Source: Beta vulgaris subsp. vulgaris (lineage: Eukaryota > Streptophyta > Magnoliopsida > Caryophyllales > Amaranthaceae). Taken from it: DNA of 64,000 bases. The position numbers were made by a program, and so were the translations under genes. The notes under the pieces were generated by a model. That model did not search any database and was not told where the DNA came from. It worked only from the letters and a program-made list of their open reading frames with translations. The stretch covers positions 49,286,787 through 49,350,786 of the forward strand of contig NC_079202.1 in the NCBI RefSeq assembly GCF_026745355.1, in the 5' to 3' direction. This document shows, one piece after another, positions 44,526-56,100 of this stretch. The first letter of the stretch is position 1, and the number at the start of each line of letters is the position of its first letter.

Positions 44526-45534
44526 GGGGGTGTTTGGTTGGGGGGCTTCATGAAAGGGTAAGGGAAACAAAGCTCTTGATTCCCTTACTTGATGTTTGTT
44601 TGGTCATTTTAATCATTCTCTTTACCCCCTCCTTTCCCCCAAAGTCCTCTACATCCATTCCCCACACCCCCCTAGGGTTTCACTTTACCCTTTCTCTCCT
44701 CTACTTCATGGTCACCTTGACCAATTGACCCACCCACCACCAACTGAACTCACCATCCTTGCCAACAGAACCACCACAACCCCACCTGAACTCACCACCC
44801 TCGCCACCCTCGCCACCACATCGCCACCTGAACTCACCACTACCACACGTCATCTGAACCAACCGGAAAAAATTCCCCCAACCATCTAACCACCCGGTTA
44901 GCCACCCCCACCCCTTGAAAACCACCGCCCGAAAAAAACCACCACCCGTAACAAAAAACCACCCCCCTAAACCCTAAACCACCATCCGTAACAAAAAACC
45001 ACCACAGAAAACCACCGCCCGAAAAAAACCACCACCCCTTGGCGCCAAACGTAACAAAAACAATGTAAAATCCAACTTAAAAACCCAACTCTAATAATTG
45101 ATTATGGCTTTAGATGGTCAAATTCGGCTATAAAAACTTCAGATCTGAAATTTTTATGGTCCAATTTGACCTTTAAAACCTCAAATATGGTCTTTAATGG
45201 TGGTAGAGAAGGAAAACAAGGAAGGGGGGATTGTAACGGGCGGCGGTGAGGTGGCGGTGTGAGGTGGCGGTGAGGTGGCGGTGTGAGGTGCGGTAGTAAG
45301 AGGGAGGTGTTATGAGTGGCAGTGAGAGGGTGCGGCGGCGGTGAGGGGTGGGGGTTGTGGTGGTGGTGGTAGTACTTAGGAGAGAAAGGGGAAGAATGTG
45401 AGGAAAAATAATGGGAGGAGGAAGATGAGTTTTCAAACCAAACAACATTCTTTAAGAAAGGGTTTTCTTTTCCTTTCTCCTTGTTTCTCTTTCTTAAACC
45501 CTTTCCCTTTCCCCTTCATGAACCAAACGCCCCC
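44526..45534. mobile_element. PIF/Harbinger-type non-autonomous DNA transposon
   Basis: 1009 bp; ends GGGGGTGTTTGGTTGG and inverted GAACCAAACGCCCCC, with taa on both sides (44523-44525, 45535-45537). Inverted similarity extends over a CTTCATGAA word further in. The interior has a CCACC-rich degenerate repeat (44720-45030) and a GGTGGCGGTG-type repeat (45240-45360). These hold open several frames without recognisable protein. Confidence 0.85.
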
Positions 45535-45537
45535 TAA

Positions 45538-46457
45538 TTATAATTGCATATACTGAGAACTATTGAAATGGCCAATTTTGAAACGGCTGAAATCACACAG
45601 ATTCACATGATTATACTCCCATAGTCCCATCATTCACAATTTCACATGATATTAATGAAGATAGGACAAAAAACTCTGCTTGAGTTATAGGATAAGATCA
45701 TGGCACACTTTTAAGCGCACACCCCTAGCTAGTCTCAATCTATCGATAAGAGATTAACCTCTTAATTGCAATCTTTGTCCCCATATACTACCATATGATC
45801 TTAGCAAGTTGAGAGCAAGTTCAAACTTTGTATAAATGAAAAGATAGCATCAAAATTCAATACAGCTTTAAATGGCTTATAATCTTCTCTCATAATAATT
45901 GTTTTACGGTGGGAGAAAAATTTATCGCAATTTTTAACACGATTTAAATCTAACTCAAAATAGCGAATTACGGTTAGGAGTTTGAAGCCATACAACTACT
46001 CATTTAATAATAATATGGGTTAGACTAAGGTGGACATTTCCAACCCAAATTTAATCTGATTCAACTTATTTACATATAAATTTTCTAAAAAGCTATTTTG
46101 AAATTTGTGAGAACTTCAGAAAAAAAAAAATCTAATGATTATACTTTGAGGTGAATTTACCGTTGAAAAATAATTAGCTCAAATTAAAATTTAATAGTAA
46201 GAAATACTCTATAAATAAGTAAATTAGGTTATTTGTTTAATAAATCGGTTAAGTTAAAGTTGAATTTATCAACTCTTTTAATAAATATTATAATTTGTAT
46301 TATATTTTAGCCGAATATAACTAGGAACCTGACCTGATGTATTTACCAGCCCTAATCTTATTGTCATTTATGTAAAAACGACCGGTAATAATTAAAGCTA
46401 TCTATCTTATCTTCCCTTAGAGAAAAGAGTATTAAGTCCAATAGTATATTGACAATC
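45538..46457. other. Intergenic DNA, nothing recognised
   Basis: AT-rich; a 64-codon minus-strand frame at 45801-45995 has no recognisable motif. Confidence 0.5.
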
Positions 46458-46460
46458 TAA

Positions 46461-47982
46461 GGCTATGTTCAGTTCACCTTATTTTTGCTTATTTCATATC
46501 TAATCAGATCAGATCAGAAAAAATAAGTTCAGATCAGATCAGTTCAGATCATGCTTATATTTAAAAACTCATTATTATTTAAATATCTTCCATTACATAT
46601 TAGTAAAAATTATAATAATTGAATATTAATAAAGTACTCATTGAGACGAATCAAACAAGACCCCACATGACTATATTTTTTCTTATATACTCCCTCCGTT
46701 TCCTAAAGATCTTCCCTCTTTCCGTTTAAGGTTGTTTCCAAAAGATCTCCCCTCTTTTGCTTTATTCCTTATTTGGCAACACAAATTTCCCTATTTACCC
46801 TCTCATGTCACTATCATATGGTCCACCATTACATTATTAATTTAATTTACTCCCTTTCTCTCTCCTACTTTAACCCCTTTAATTTTTATTTGTTTATTTA
46901 TCTTAACCCCTTTCTCTCTCCTACTTTACTCACACCATGCCCCCACACAACTTGATTTTTCTTGGTATCTGTAGTAACAGTAAGTGGGAAGATCTTTAGG
47001 AAACAGAGGGAGTATTGAGAAAAATCTAAAAGATTCTATCTAATGGTGAATAGTGTCAAGATTCTAAGTGAAAAAGATAAAAAAATACAAAGGGAATATT
47101 ATTATTTAATAGTACATTTGTTCAAAAGAATTATTATTGTTTGTTGTACTTATTAATATTGGTAATTATTATTAATCTTGTTGTTACCATTATAAATGTC
47201 ATTGTTATTTTATATTAAGTTATTTTTTGTTACTAAATAATGAAAAATTAAAAGCCACGTGTTAAGAACATAAGATTGACACAAAAATAAGAAATATATA
47301 AAATATGATATCTCAAATTCATGACAACGAAACTACTAAGTTCGGATTACATTTCAAAATAAGCTAAGTGTGAGATACAAATTATAAATTTAGATTGTAC
47401 ATTTTAGATTAACTTGTATATCTTATATTCAAATCTCTCTAGCATTTGAAGTTACACAATTTTTATTTCTTTTTTTGCTCAAGTCATAGTTGTTTGTATA
47501 TCTTATTTTATTTTATATGGAAAAAAAAGAGTTGAGTTTTCCGACTTCTCAAGTGTGAAACATTTTTTTAAAGAGAAAGTGTGAAACATTGTATAAGTGC
47601 TCTTATAAATAATGACTTGAGTTATATAATTATTTTTAGTAATAATAAATTATTATGATTATAATATTATTATTGTTCTTATAATAATGATAATATAATA
47701 TTATTATTATTAATAAAAGTTGTGTAAAAGTTGTAATAGAAATAAAATGATAATAATAGTAATACTATATATAAAGATCTTATAATGTATTGCATAATAA
47801 TGATTTACAAAGTAATAATATAATAGTAATAATATATATTATAAAAGATAAGATCTTGTAAATCAGATAGATCAGTTCAGATCAGATCAGATCAGATCAG
47901 ATTAGATCAGATCAGAAAAAATAAGTTCAGATCAGATCAGATAAGTTCGGATCAGAAAATTTCAGGTGAACTAAACATAGCC
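46461..47982. mobile_element. Tourist/Harbinger-type MITE carrying Stowaway sequence and a nested Stowaway
   Basis: Ends GGCTATGTTCAGTTCACCT and inverted AGGTGAACTAAACATAGCC, with taa on both sides (46458-46460, 47983-47985). Both subterminal regions are GATCAGATCAG repeats. Inside are a core related to the local Stowaway family (about 46575-46684 and 47015-47100), a complete nested Stowaway (46690-47012) and an AT-rich tract (47100-47840). 1522 bp in total. Confidence 0.85.
46690..47012. mobile_element. Stowaway MITE nested in the Tourist-type MITE
   Basis: 323 bp; ends CTCCCTCCGTTTCCTAAAGA and inverted TCTTTAGGAAACAGAGGGAG, TA on both sides. The short frame at 46773-46955 is incidental. 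Confidence 0.88.
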
Positions 47983-47985
47983 TAA

Positions 47986-48332
47986 GGCTATGTTCAGTTC
48001 ACCTAATTTTTTTCTTATTTCAGATCTAATCAGATCAGATCAGATCAGATAAAAAAAAATAAGTTCAGATCAGATCAGTTCAGACCATGCATGGTTATAT
48101 TTAAAAATCATTATATCTTTCATTACATATTAATAAAAATTATAATAATTGAATATTAATAAAGTACTCATTGAGACGAATCAAACAAGACCCCACATGA
48201 CTATATTTTTTCTTATATATTGAGAAAAATCTAAAAGATAAGATCTTGTAATCAGAAAAAATAAGTTCAGATCAGAAAAAATAAATTTAGATAAGTTCAG
48301 ATCAGAAAATTTCAGGTGAACTAAACATAGCC
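47986..48332. mobile_element. Tourist/Harbinger-type MITE adjoining the previous one
   Basis: 347 bp; same TIRs and GATCAGATCAG subterminal repeats as 46461-47982, separated from it only by the shared taa. The right side is followed by ttt rather than taa. It contains the same Stowaway-related core (about 48120-48245), shortened. Confidence 0.87.
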
Positions 48333-48570
48333 TTTCTGGACATATATAAGGTTGTAGTTTAGTCAGTAGGTGACTTGGTGAGCCACTTGTACTCTATTTC
48401 CATCACAAACCCAACTGGAGAAAAGAGTAGACGTTTGGCCATTTCTGGACATACAAGTGACTATCGTTTTCTATTGATAATGCAAGTTTTTTGGTCATTA
48501 ATTGTCCTTAAAATATAATAATGGTGTTTATTAATTTATTGTTGGATTTATACTTTAAATCTTAATGAAT

Positions 48571-49315
48571 AAATTTGAAGATTAATTTAACAATAATCAA
48601 AGTTAATATCAAAATCAAAGCAAAAAATCTTTAAAAGTAGGTGTGGTTTAAGCAAAATTGTATTTTTAAACCTCAACGTGAAAATAACAAAATTTTCCCG
48701 GAGTTCGTAGAGGAAATGATAATATACTCATATATTCAACATCAAAACCCAACTTATTTGTAAAGATGCTCCTAGATGAGATGTTTCTATCATGATCATA
48801 AATCTCAAAATTTGAAGATTAATTTAAAAATTAAAATTAATATCAAAATCAAAGGGAAAATTCATTAAAAGTAACTATGGTCTAAGCAAGTGCATGTTTT
48901 GTTAACCTCAGCATGGAAATAACAAAATTTCTCGTCAAATTGTAGAGGAAGTGATATACTCATATACTCAACATCAAAACTCAGCTTATTGTTAAAGATG
49001 CTCTCATATGGAATGTTTCTAACATGATCATAAATCTCAAAATTTGAAGATTAATTTAAAAATCTTAATGGATAAATTTGAAGATTAATTTAAAAGTTAA
49101 AGTTAGTATCAAAATCATAGCAAAAAATCTTTAAAAGTAAGTATGGTCTAAGCAAAATTGTGTTTTTTTAACCTCAGCATGAAAATAACAAAATTTTCTT
49201 CAATCGGTAGAGGAAATGATGATATACTCATATACTTGAATTCAAAACCCTAAGTGTTGTTAAGGATGCTTTTAGATAGAATCTTTATATCATGGTCATA
49301 GATCTGATCATGATA
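48571..49315 (+). repeat. Three-copy tandem repeat, unit about 240 bp
   Basis: Units start aaatttgaagattaattta at about 48571, 48808 and 49074 and run through (t)aagcaa...cct/cagcatg, aaataacaaaattt and gtagaggaa.tgat. They end at atcatgatcataaatct. The second junction carries an extra 25-bp partial repeat. Copies are visibly diverged. Confidence 0.88.
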
Positions 49316-50339
49316 AAGATGACAATGAAAATATAATGGATTAATTAGATTGATTATGAGCCCACATTTTAGAATCTCAAATTATTATGGACCATTAAAT
49401 TTTTAGTCATCTTTATTTATGACCATATTATAGAATTTTCATCGCAGATGAAGTGTTTTAATGACCTTTTAAAAAGTTACCATAATGTTGAGAAAAGTTA
49501 TGAACCTTATTAAGAGTGAATGCATGTGGTCAAAGAGGACTTTGAAGCTTCCACGAATATTGGTATATATTTCCTGCAAAATATATTAATGATGGTTCAA
49601 ATGTCACGTTGTATAATAATTTGACAGTACAAGATGCATTTTCAATGGCCAAAATATAAAATATGGATGGAAGCCATGTAGAACCAAATATGACCATCAC
49701 ATATATAGGAATACAAGAAAAGACAAATTTAAGTGCATGAATATGTATGGAGATATATATACAACATAGATTCAAAGGCAGCAAAGGAACATTCTGGGCA
49801 AAGGACAACATAGGCTCAAACAATTTGGTCCCAAAACATAGTAAAATTCCTGTTATAAAATTTAGGAGGAAAGTTATCTGCAAAACAACTGAGGCCCATC
49901 ATCGAAGTTATTCATCAAGTTAGATCGGCAAAGAGATCATATATTTTTAATGTGATAAGTTCTTGACATGTCGGAATTTATGGTGACTGGTTACGTATGT
50001 CTGTCGTCTATGAGCATGATATTAGATATACTTTTCTTCTTTTTTTGATGCTTATAAGTTATATCTTCATCTTTACTCCTATTTGTTTGGACGTTGATGG
50101 CTACAACAAGCAAGCTAAAAGTCTAGCTATGGAATATACTTTATTGATTACAATACAAAAGTCTTGGAATTCATTTCATATATGGACAACGTTGGCAAAT
50201 ACTTTATGTTATCCATCTATGAGCTCCAACTTAATATTAATTGAGTTGAAATTATTGTTAAATTCATTAGTTAATATATGTTCATTAATTGTACGGATAT
50301 AATTATATATAGCAGGAAGTATAATAAAAATATTGATCA
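49316..50339. other. Intergenic DNA, no gene recognised
   Basis: Frames at 49530-49883 (minus) and 49997-50302 (plus) are hydrophobic and AT-driven, without a recognisable domain. Confidence 0.45.
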
Positions 50340-50619
50340 ATGGTGCGTCTCTGATACCCTTATTTCAGGCCTAATATCCACCACCTTTCCCCCCCGTGTG
50401 CACCCAGGCATCATCGCTGGCCCATCCTTGGTACACCCCTCCCCCTCTTTATGGGATTCCCCATATTAGGCTCACACGCCCACCCCCTCTCCTCCTCACC
50501 ATATGCGCACAAGGTCTATGTCCGATATTCAAACCCAATCTCAAATAAGGTTTGACTAATTTTTCCACACCTACTCTTTATCGCTCCTATTCCCAAGTCA
50601 CATAAATTTACCTAAACTG

Positions 50620-51490
50620 ATCGTAACTAGAATGTGGCGATGCGTGATGAGTATAATGCTCTTATTAATACAGGGATATGGGAACTAGTATCTAAGCCTC
50701 CAATGGTGAATATTGTAAATTGTATGTGGATTATACTCAAAAAGAAAATGATAAATTAAAAGGTGCTCTCTAAAGGCACAAATCTCGTTTTGTTTGTGAT
50801 GGCAGGTCTTAGTAGGTAAGAGTTGATTGCAATGAGACTTTTAGTCCTGTTGTGCACCCTACTATGATCTGCAGTGTTTTGGATTTGGCTATGGCTTGGG
50901 ATTGGTCTATTAACCAACTTGATGTAAAAAATGCTTTTTCACATGGTGACTTGCAGGAAAAAAATTATATGCATCAACCTCCGAGTTTTGTTGATAAAAG
51001 ACATCCTCATTATGTATGTCGTCTGCGCAATGCATTTTATGGTCTCAAACAAGCGTCTCATGCTTGGTATCAACGGTTTGCTCATTTCTTGCTGAAGATG
51101 GGATTTGTTATTGCACATAGTGACAACTCCAATTGTTTACTTTTCGCCATGGTACAAATATGACCTATCTTCTTTTATATTTTGATGATATATTATTCTC
51201 TGCACTTCTTCTGATGCTTTGCGAGATCGCATTATCAATTCTCTTAAAATTGAGTTTTCTATGTCTGATCTTGGTCCTCTCAGTTATTTTTTGGGGATTT
51301 TTATTACTCTTATGCCTTCTTAAATGCTCCTCTCTCAGAAGAAGTATGCACAAGAATTATTGGAGTATGCAGGCATGGGGTCTTGTAAGCCCGCCGCCAC
51401 TCCCATCGATACTAACTCCAAACTTAGTTCGAGGTCCAGCCCTCCAGTGGTCGATCCCACACTATAATGTTGCAGTCTTGTGGTGCTAAT
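50620..51490 (+). pseudogene. Copia reverse transcriptase (third element)
   Basis: Landmarks are INQLDVKNAFSHGDLQEKNY (about 50910), YGLKQASHAWYQRFAHFLLK (about 51040) and LLLYFDDILFS with the catalytic pair at 51177-51188 (YFDD in place of YVDD). The LSQKKYAQELLEYAGMGSCKP-like segment (about 51340) appears in a shifted frame. Earlier bases carry the MRDEYNALINTGIWELV start. Frameshifts at about 51160, 51225 and 51330. Confidence 0.86.
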
Positions 51491-52135
51491 TTACAGTCTC
51501 TTACTTTTACTCGCCTCGATATTGCCTATGCGGTACAGTAGGTTTGCCTTTTTATGCATGATCCTCGGGTGAATCATTTTCATGCCTTAAAACGTATCCC
51601 GCGTTATATTCAGGGAAACATTGATCACGGGTTACATTTATATCCTACTACTTAGCTGTGCTTGATTACTTATACTAATGCACATTGGGGTAGGTAGGTG
51701 TCCTGACACCCGTGTTTCTACTTTCGGATATTGTTGTTTTCTTGGTGAGAACTTAATTTCTTGGCAGTCTAAGCGTCAACCTACTTTATCTCAATTGAGT
51801 GTCGAGGCTCAATACAAGGGTGTTGCTAATGTTGTTGCGGAAGCTTGTTAGCTGCATAATCTTCTTTTGGAATTACATTGTCCTTTCTGATAGACTAGTA
51901 TTGATAATGTCAGTGATATTTACCTATCTCACAATCCTGTATAGCACCGACGCATCAAACATGTTGAGATAAATATTCATTTTGTTTGAAAAAAGGTAGT
52001 GTTTGCTCATATACCAGTTTTGCATGTTCCTACCATGTATCAATTTGCAGACATTTTCACTAAGGATCTTCCGCGACATTCATTTATGGAATTTAAGATT
52101 AGTCTCAGCATTCGCCCTCCTCCCACTATGGTTGC
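51490..52135 (+). pseudogene. Copia RNase H (third element)
   Basis: Readable pieces are LQSLTFTRLDIAYAVQ at 51490 and HALKRIPRYIQG(N)IDHGLHLYPT at 51580. ISWQSKRQPTLSQLSVEAQY with the catalytic Glu follows at 51757, then VLHVPTMYQFADIFTKDLPR at 52020. A stop replaces codons at about 51540, 51653 and 51850. Confidence 0.84.
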
Positions 52136-52369
52136 AGGGGTGTGATAGAATATAATATTTTGTAGGATATATTTTTTTCTTAGAATACTAATTTGGAAAG
52201 GTTTCTTAATATGTATAGAACCATCATTAGGTTATTCTCCCTCCGGTCTTTATTAATTTACCCGTATTCTTTTTTGGGATGTCCCTTATTAGTTTACTCC
52301 TTTTTCATTTCTATTTTTGGAATGGGACCACTAACTTTTCATCATACATACATTTAACTTTAATATATA

Positions 52370-52997
52370 CTCCCTCCGTCCCTTAGAGCACCTCCATTCA
52401 TGGGGCACCCCATTTTTTCTCTCTCCTCACCTTATTTGTCCACCTCATTTTCCACTACCTCCCCATTTTATCTTACTCAAATTTGAAACACATACCTCCA
52501 CTCATTTACCTCCCCATTTATCTTCTCTCTCTTATTTCCTATACTCCACCACCTTTTCTCTCTCCTACTTTCCCATACCCCACCAATATTTTATCTATTT
52601 ATTATATACCCCAACCTTTTCTTCATTTGGGCACCTCCCCTAAAACTTGAGCATCCTCATTAAATGGGGAACCAACCCCACTCATGGGGAGCCCCATTTG
52701 AGGAGAGAGAGTCCATATGGGGAGGGTAAAATTTGCCATTGGAGGTGCTCTTAATAGAGTGTCCATTTCTTTTTTGGACACTATTCAAAGATAAGGAAAG
52801 CCCTCAAAAAATATTTCTAATATATAAGAAAAAACATAGTCATGTGGGATCTTGTTTGATTCGTCTCATTACGTACATTAAGAAAATCAAACTTTTATAA
52901 TTTTTACTAAAATGAAATTAAAGATATTAACGATACAAAACGTGCATGGGCAAACGTGCATTGGAGAAATGGGCACTCTATTTAGGGACGGAGGGAG
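52370..52997. mobile_element. Middle Stowaway MITE
   Basis: Ends CTCCCTCCGTCCCTTA and inverted TTTAGGGACGGAGGGAG, TA on both sides. 260 bp once the inner element and one tta are removed. Contains the shared MITE core (52827-52869). Confidence 0.88.
52386..52750. mobile_element. Inner Tourist/Harbinger-type MITE
   Basis: 365 bp; ends GAGCACCTCCA and inverted TGGAGGTGCTC with a perfect tta TSD (52383-52385, 52751-52753). The interior is a series of TCCCCAT / ATGGGGA words on both strands. Confidence 0.9.
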
Positions 52998-53149
52998 TAA
53001 TAATAATTTCTCTTTCTTTCTATGACTCACAACATTATTTCTCCTAAAACTCTATGCAAAAGAAAGGGGTAAACTAATAAAAACCGGAGGAAGTATAATA
53101 TAAATATTGGTCAATGATATAGTCTTCAGACAAGGAGTTCAATCCAAAC

Positions 53150-56100
53150 TAGCGCAAAATTTTGTGCAAGAGGACCATAATAGGCTAATGAGAAGATGAA
53201 GAATGAGCCAAATAATTGGTGTACGCTTATGCTTGGCAAAGCTCGATCATATAGGCATGCAATCAGGAGTATTGATTTCAATGTGTGGCTCAATCATGCC
53301 AAAATTTGCACATCTGAGCAAATGATCATATTGAACCTCTAATGTTATAATATATATTGTTTACACAAACTTCTTTTTATTATTGTTCACTCATGGCCTT
53401 ATTTTAGACCATGTTTTCCTAATGAATCTATAGTTTTATTTGATTGGTTGATAAAAATACGCCCAACATAAATCATATTTTTTTTTTAGGTTTTTACAAG
53501 AGAACTTATCACTAAGAACCTAGAAGTTTAAGTGCTTGGATGGATATTGGTACAATTATGACTAAGTTTATGTTATTCCTAAACTACATTCAATCATGAT
53601 AACTTATTGCAATTTCTTAAATTATTTTATGATGTTTTTTTAAATTATGTTCTATCATGAATGCAAGTTTTATTCAACTTTCAGTTCTCACACAAAGTTC
53701 AAGTTATGAGTGCAAAAATCTATATTGTGTTAGCAAAGGTTATATACTCATTAATTTCTACTAGCGGCTGCTTATGCTTCATTTGATGATGTTGAACTTC
53801 AAAGTCCTAAAAACATTGGAGCAAGGAATGTAGATATAGCAAGGAACAATTGAACATTATTAGTATTTAGTTTTAATATATGGATAATGTTAGTTAAATG
53901 AAAACAGTTTAAGAATTCAAGATACATTTTCACATCAATTGAGGTAATAAATGCTTGATTTAATATTTTATTTCCATTTTAAGCACCTTATACATAGCCA
54001 TAAGGGCTACATATATCATTTTCCTTAATATATTGCTCCCATTAACCCAAAAAAATTATAAAAAAAAAATAAGGCAAAGAGCAGCAGGAGCTCCCTTGAT
54101 TTTATTACCACCATCTTTGTGTTCAATCATCTTTTACCTGAATTCATCAAATTTTGTGTTTGAATTTAGATAAAAGTCAATACGTCTCCATTATTTTCAG
54201 CTTTATATCAAGATTTGTGTTTCTAGTGGCCTTAAATGTTTCCTTCACACTATTTATATGAACGATTGTTTAAAAGACCATGAACACTTAGAAAGTTAAT
54301 TGCTGTGAGTGTATCTTAAAGTTATCTTTCAAAGTCACAATTCTTTACCTTGGTTTTCAAGGTTGACAATGTATGAGTAATTGAGTGCAGACCCTTATTT
54401 GCTTTCTTCACGTTCAAATGCTACAGTTCACTAGAAACCAACTTCCTGATTTGCTCACAAGTCCTAATTGACAACTTTCTAAAACTTTGGACTAGTTGAA
54501 CAAGCTAGGTTGTTATGATTTTGCAACAATACAATGCAAGTATACAACGTTGCTAAATGAATATAAAAGTTACTACAAAACTAATATTTACATCCATTAG
54601 TTTAACAACTTATATTTCAATTTTACACATTTTCGTGGAAGTACATAATTACAATGAAGGACACGAGTAACAATTTTGATGCATCTTCAGTTTAACAGCT
54701 CATTAAAAAATTTAAGCATTACTATTCATTATATACGTTACATAAACTAGATGAATTAAAATTGAGGTCATTTAAGTTAGGTTGGGGTTCAAATCTTTTG
54801 AGGTCATTTAAGTTAACAGAATCAACACCAATCAGTTCTTGAAAATGTCTGGTACGTTATATGCATACTTAAGGAGTATCTGATAAATTTTTAAAAAAGT
54901 AGAAATACTCATGAATTTTGTACAATCTTAAGAATATCTGGTGAAAAATCCGTAAATTTCTTCTTACTCTTTTTTTTCTTTGTCCCATATACTTTACAAA
55001 AACACGAAATTACACCTTTAATTACTTGCTTTGAGCCGTAACGCTTAAAAAGAAGTCCAGAAAAATGAAGCAAACAATAAAAGAGCGCAACGCAAGAGAG
55101 GGTAGTAGTATTGGTGAATGGTGAGGAGTATACTACAAAAGAAGGTTGATTATTAAGTATAGATATGACGTAATGAATGGATGGTGTCCCTAAAATGAGG
55201 TGAGATATCATGTGAGCCTTCTGTGCCCCCGTACCCCCAGCTGTCAGCTGCCAGGAAACCATTTCTCTATTTTCTCTCTCCTACAAATTCTTGCCCAGAC
55301 CACTCACACTCGTAGTAGTCTTTTTATTCACTGAAAATCATTTCCCCCCCCTACTCACTTCACTACTCAATACTCACTACTCATTCTAAACCGTTTTACT
55401 GTCCCCTCCTACCCTGTTCCGTCCGTTTCTATGCATGGACAACGTTTACAGTGCATTCAGCAGTAATATCAACGTCACATACTCAACAGTACACTATATT
55501 TTTTCACTCGTTATTGATTTTGTACCAACAACTATACTTAGGTTATAAATTCAATTTAGCTTAGCTCAACCCACTTCAACTTAACTTATAGTTCCAATTC
55601 AGTTTTTTTTTTTACTTCTCACAACTTCGATTCAATTTAATTCAATCAAGTCATTCGGTTTAATGCAGTTCAATTCAATTCAAGAGAACAAAACCTTACG
55701 CTTAAAAAGCACAAAACAATGAGTAAAAGAATAATGTTCACTATTCTATATTTGAAATATATGGTTTTTTTTTTTCCTAACATAGGATAAAGTCTCTTGT
55801 AAATAGGGGAAAATTAAAAATTCCTCCATGCATGAGATAATATACGATCTTACTGCTTTTTAGATCGAAAATGATATCAACACTACCAGACTATCACCTA
55901 CTGTTAATATTCGAGATATTCGAGATAATGATACACCAAGGTTATTAACGATGATAAATTTTTACTACTATACATCCAAAGTCCAACCTGCAAATGGTCC
56001 TACAATTATACATGGGGTCTGAAACATCTGCAACAGAGAAAAAGAAAGGTCTCTCCATTCCGTTCCGTTTAATTTGGGTATTTAACGTGTGCAGATGAGT

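Larger units (their letters stand above)
52237..53093. mobile_element. Outer Stowaway-type MITE in the LTR
   Basis: Ends CTCCCTCCGGTCTTTATTAA and inverted TAATAAAAACCGGAGGAAG. TA follows the right end; the left flank is TT, presumably mutated. About 230 bp once the inner insertion and its TA duplication are removed. Confidence 0.82.
50340..53149 (+). mobile_element. 5'-truncated Ty1-copia element with interrupted 3' LTR
   Basis: A plus-strand copia remnant starting in the Pro-rich integrase-RT linker (50340-50600) and running through reverse transcriptase and RNase H into a 3' LTR at 52143. It lacks gag, protease, integrase and the 5' LTR. LTR sequence and pol wording match the other two Ale-like elements. 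Three nested MITEs (52237-53093) split the LTR, which resumes at 53094 and ends near 53149. Confidence 0.86.
52143..53149 (+). repeat. 3' LTR of the third copia element, split by MITEs
   Basis: Starts TGATAGAATATAATATTTTG after a purine-rich ggttgcagggg. The LTR parts are 52143-52236 and 53094-53149 (about 150 bp together), matching the 153-170-bp LTRs of the other two elements. The expected CA end is lost or mutated (aatccaaac). Confidence 0.78.

Noticed and set aside
54909..55262. 117-codon minus-strand frame
   Set aside because: No recognisable domain, composition changes within the frame, and a lysine-rich end comes from an A-run.
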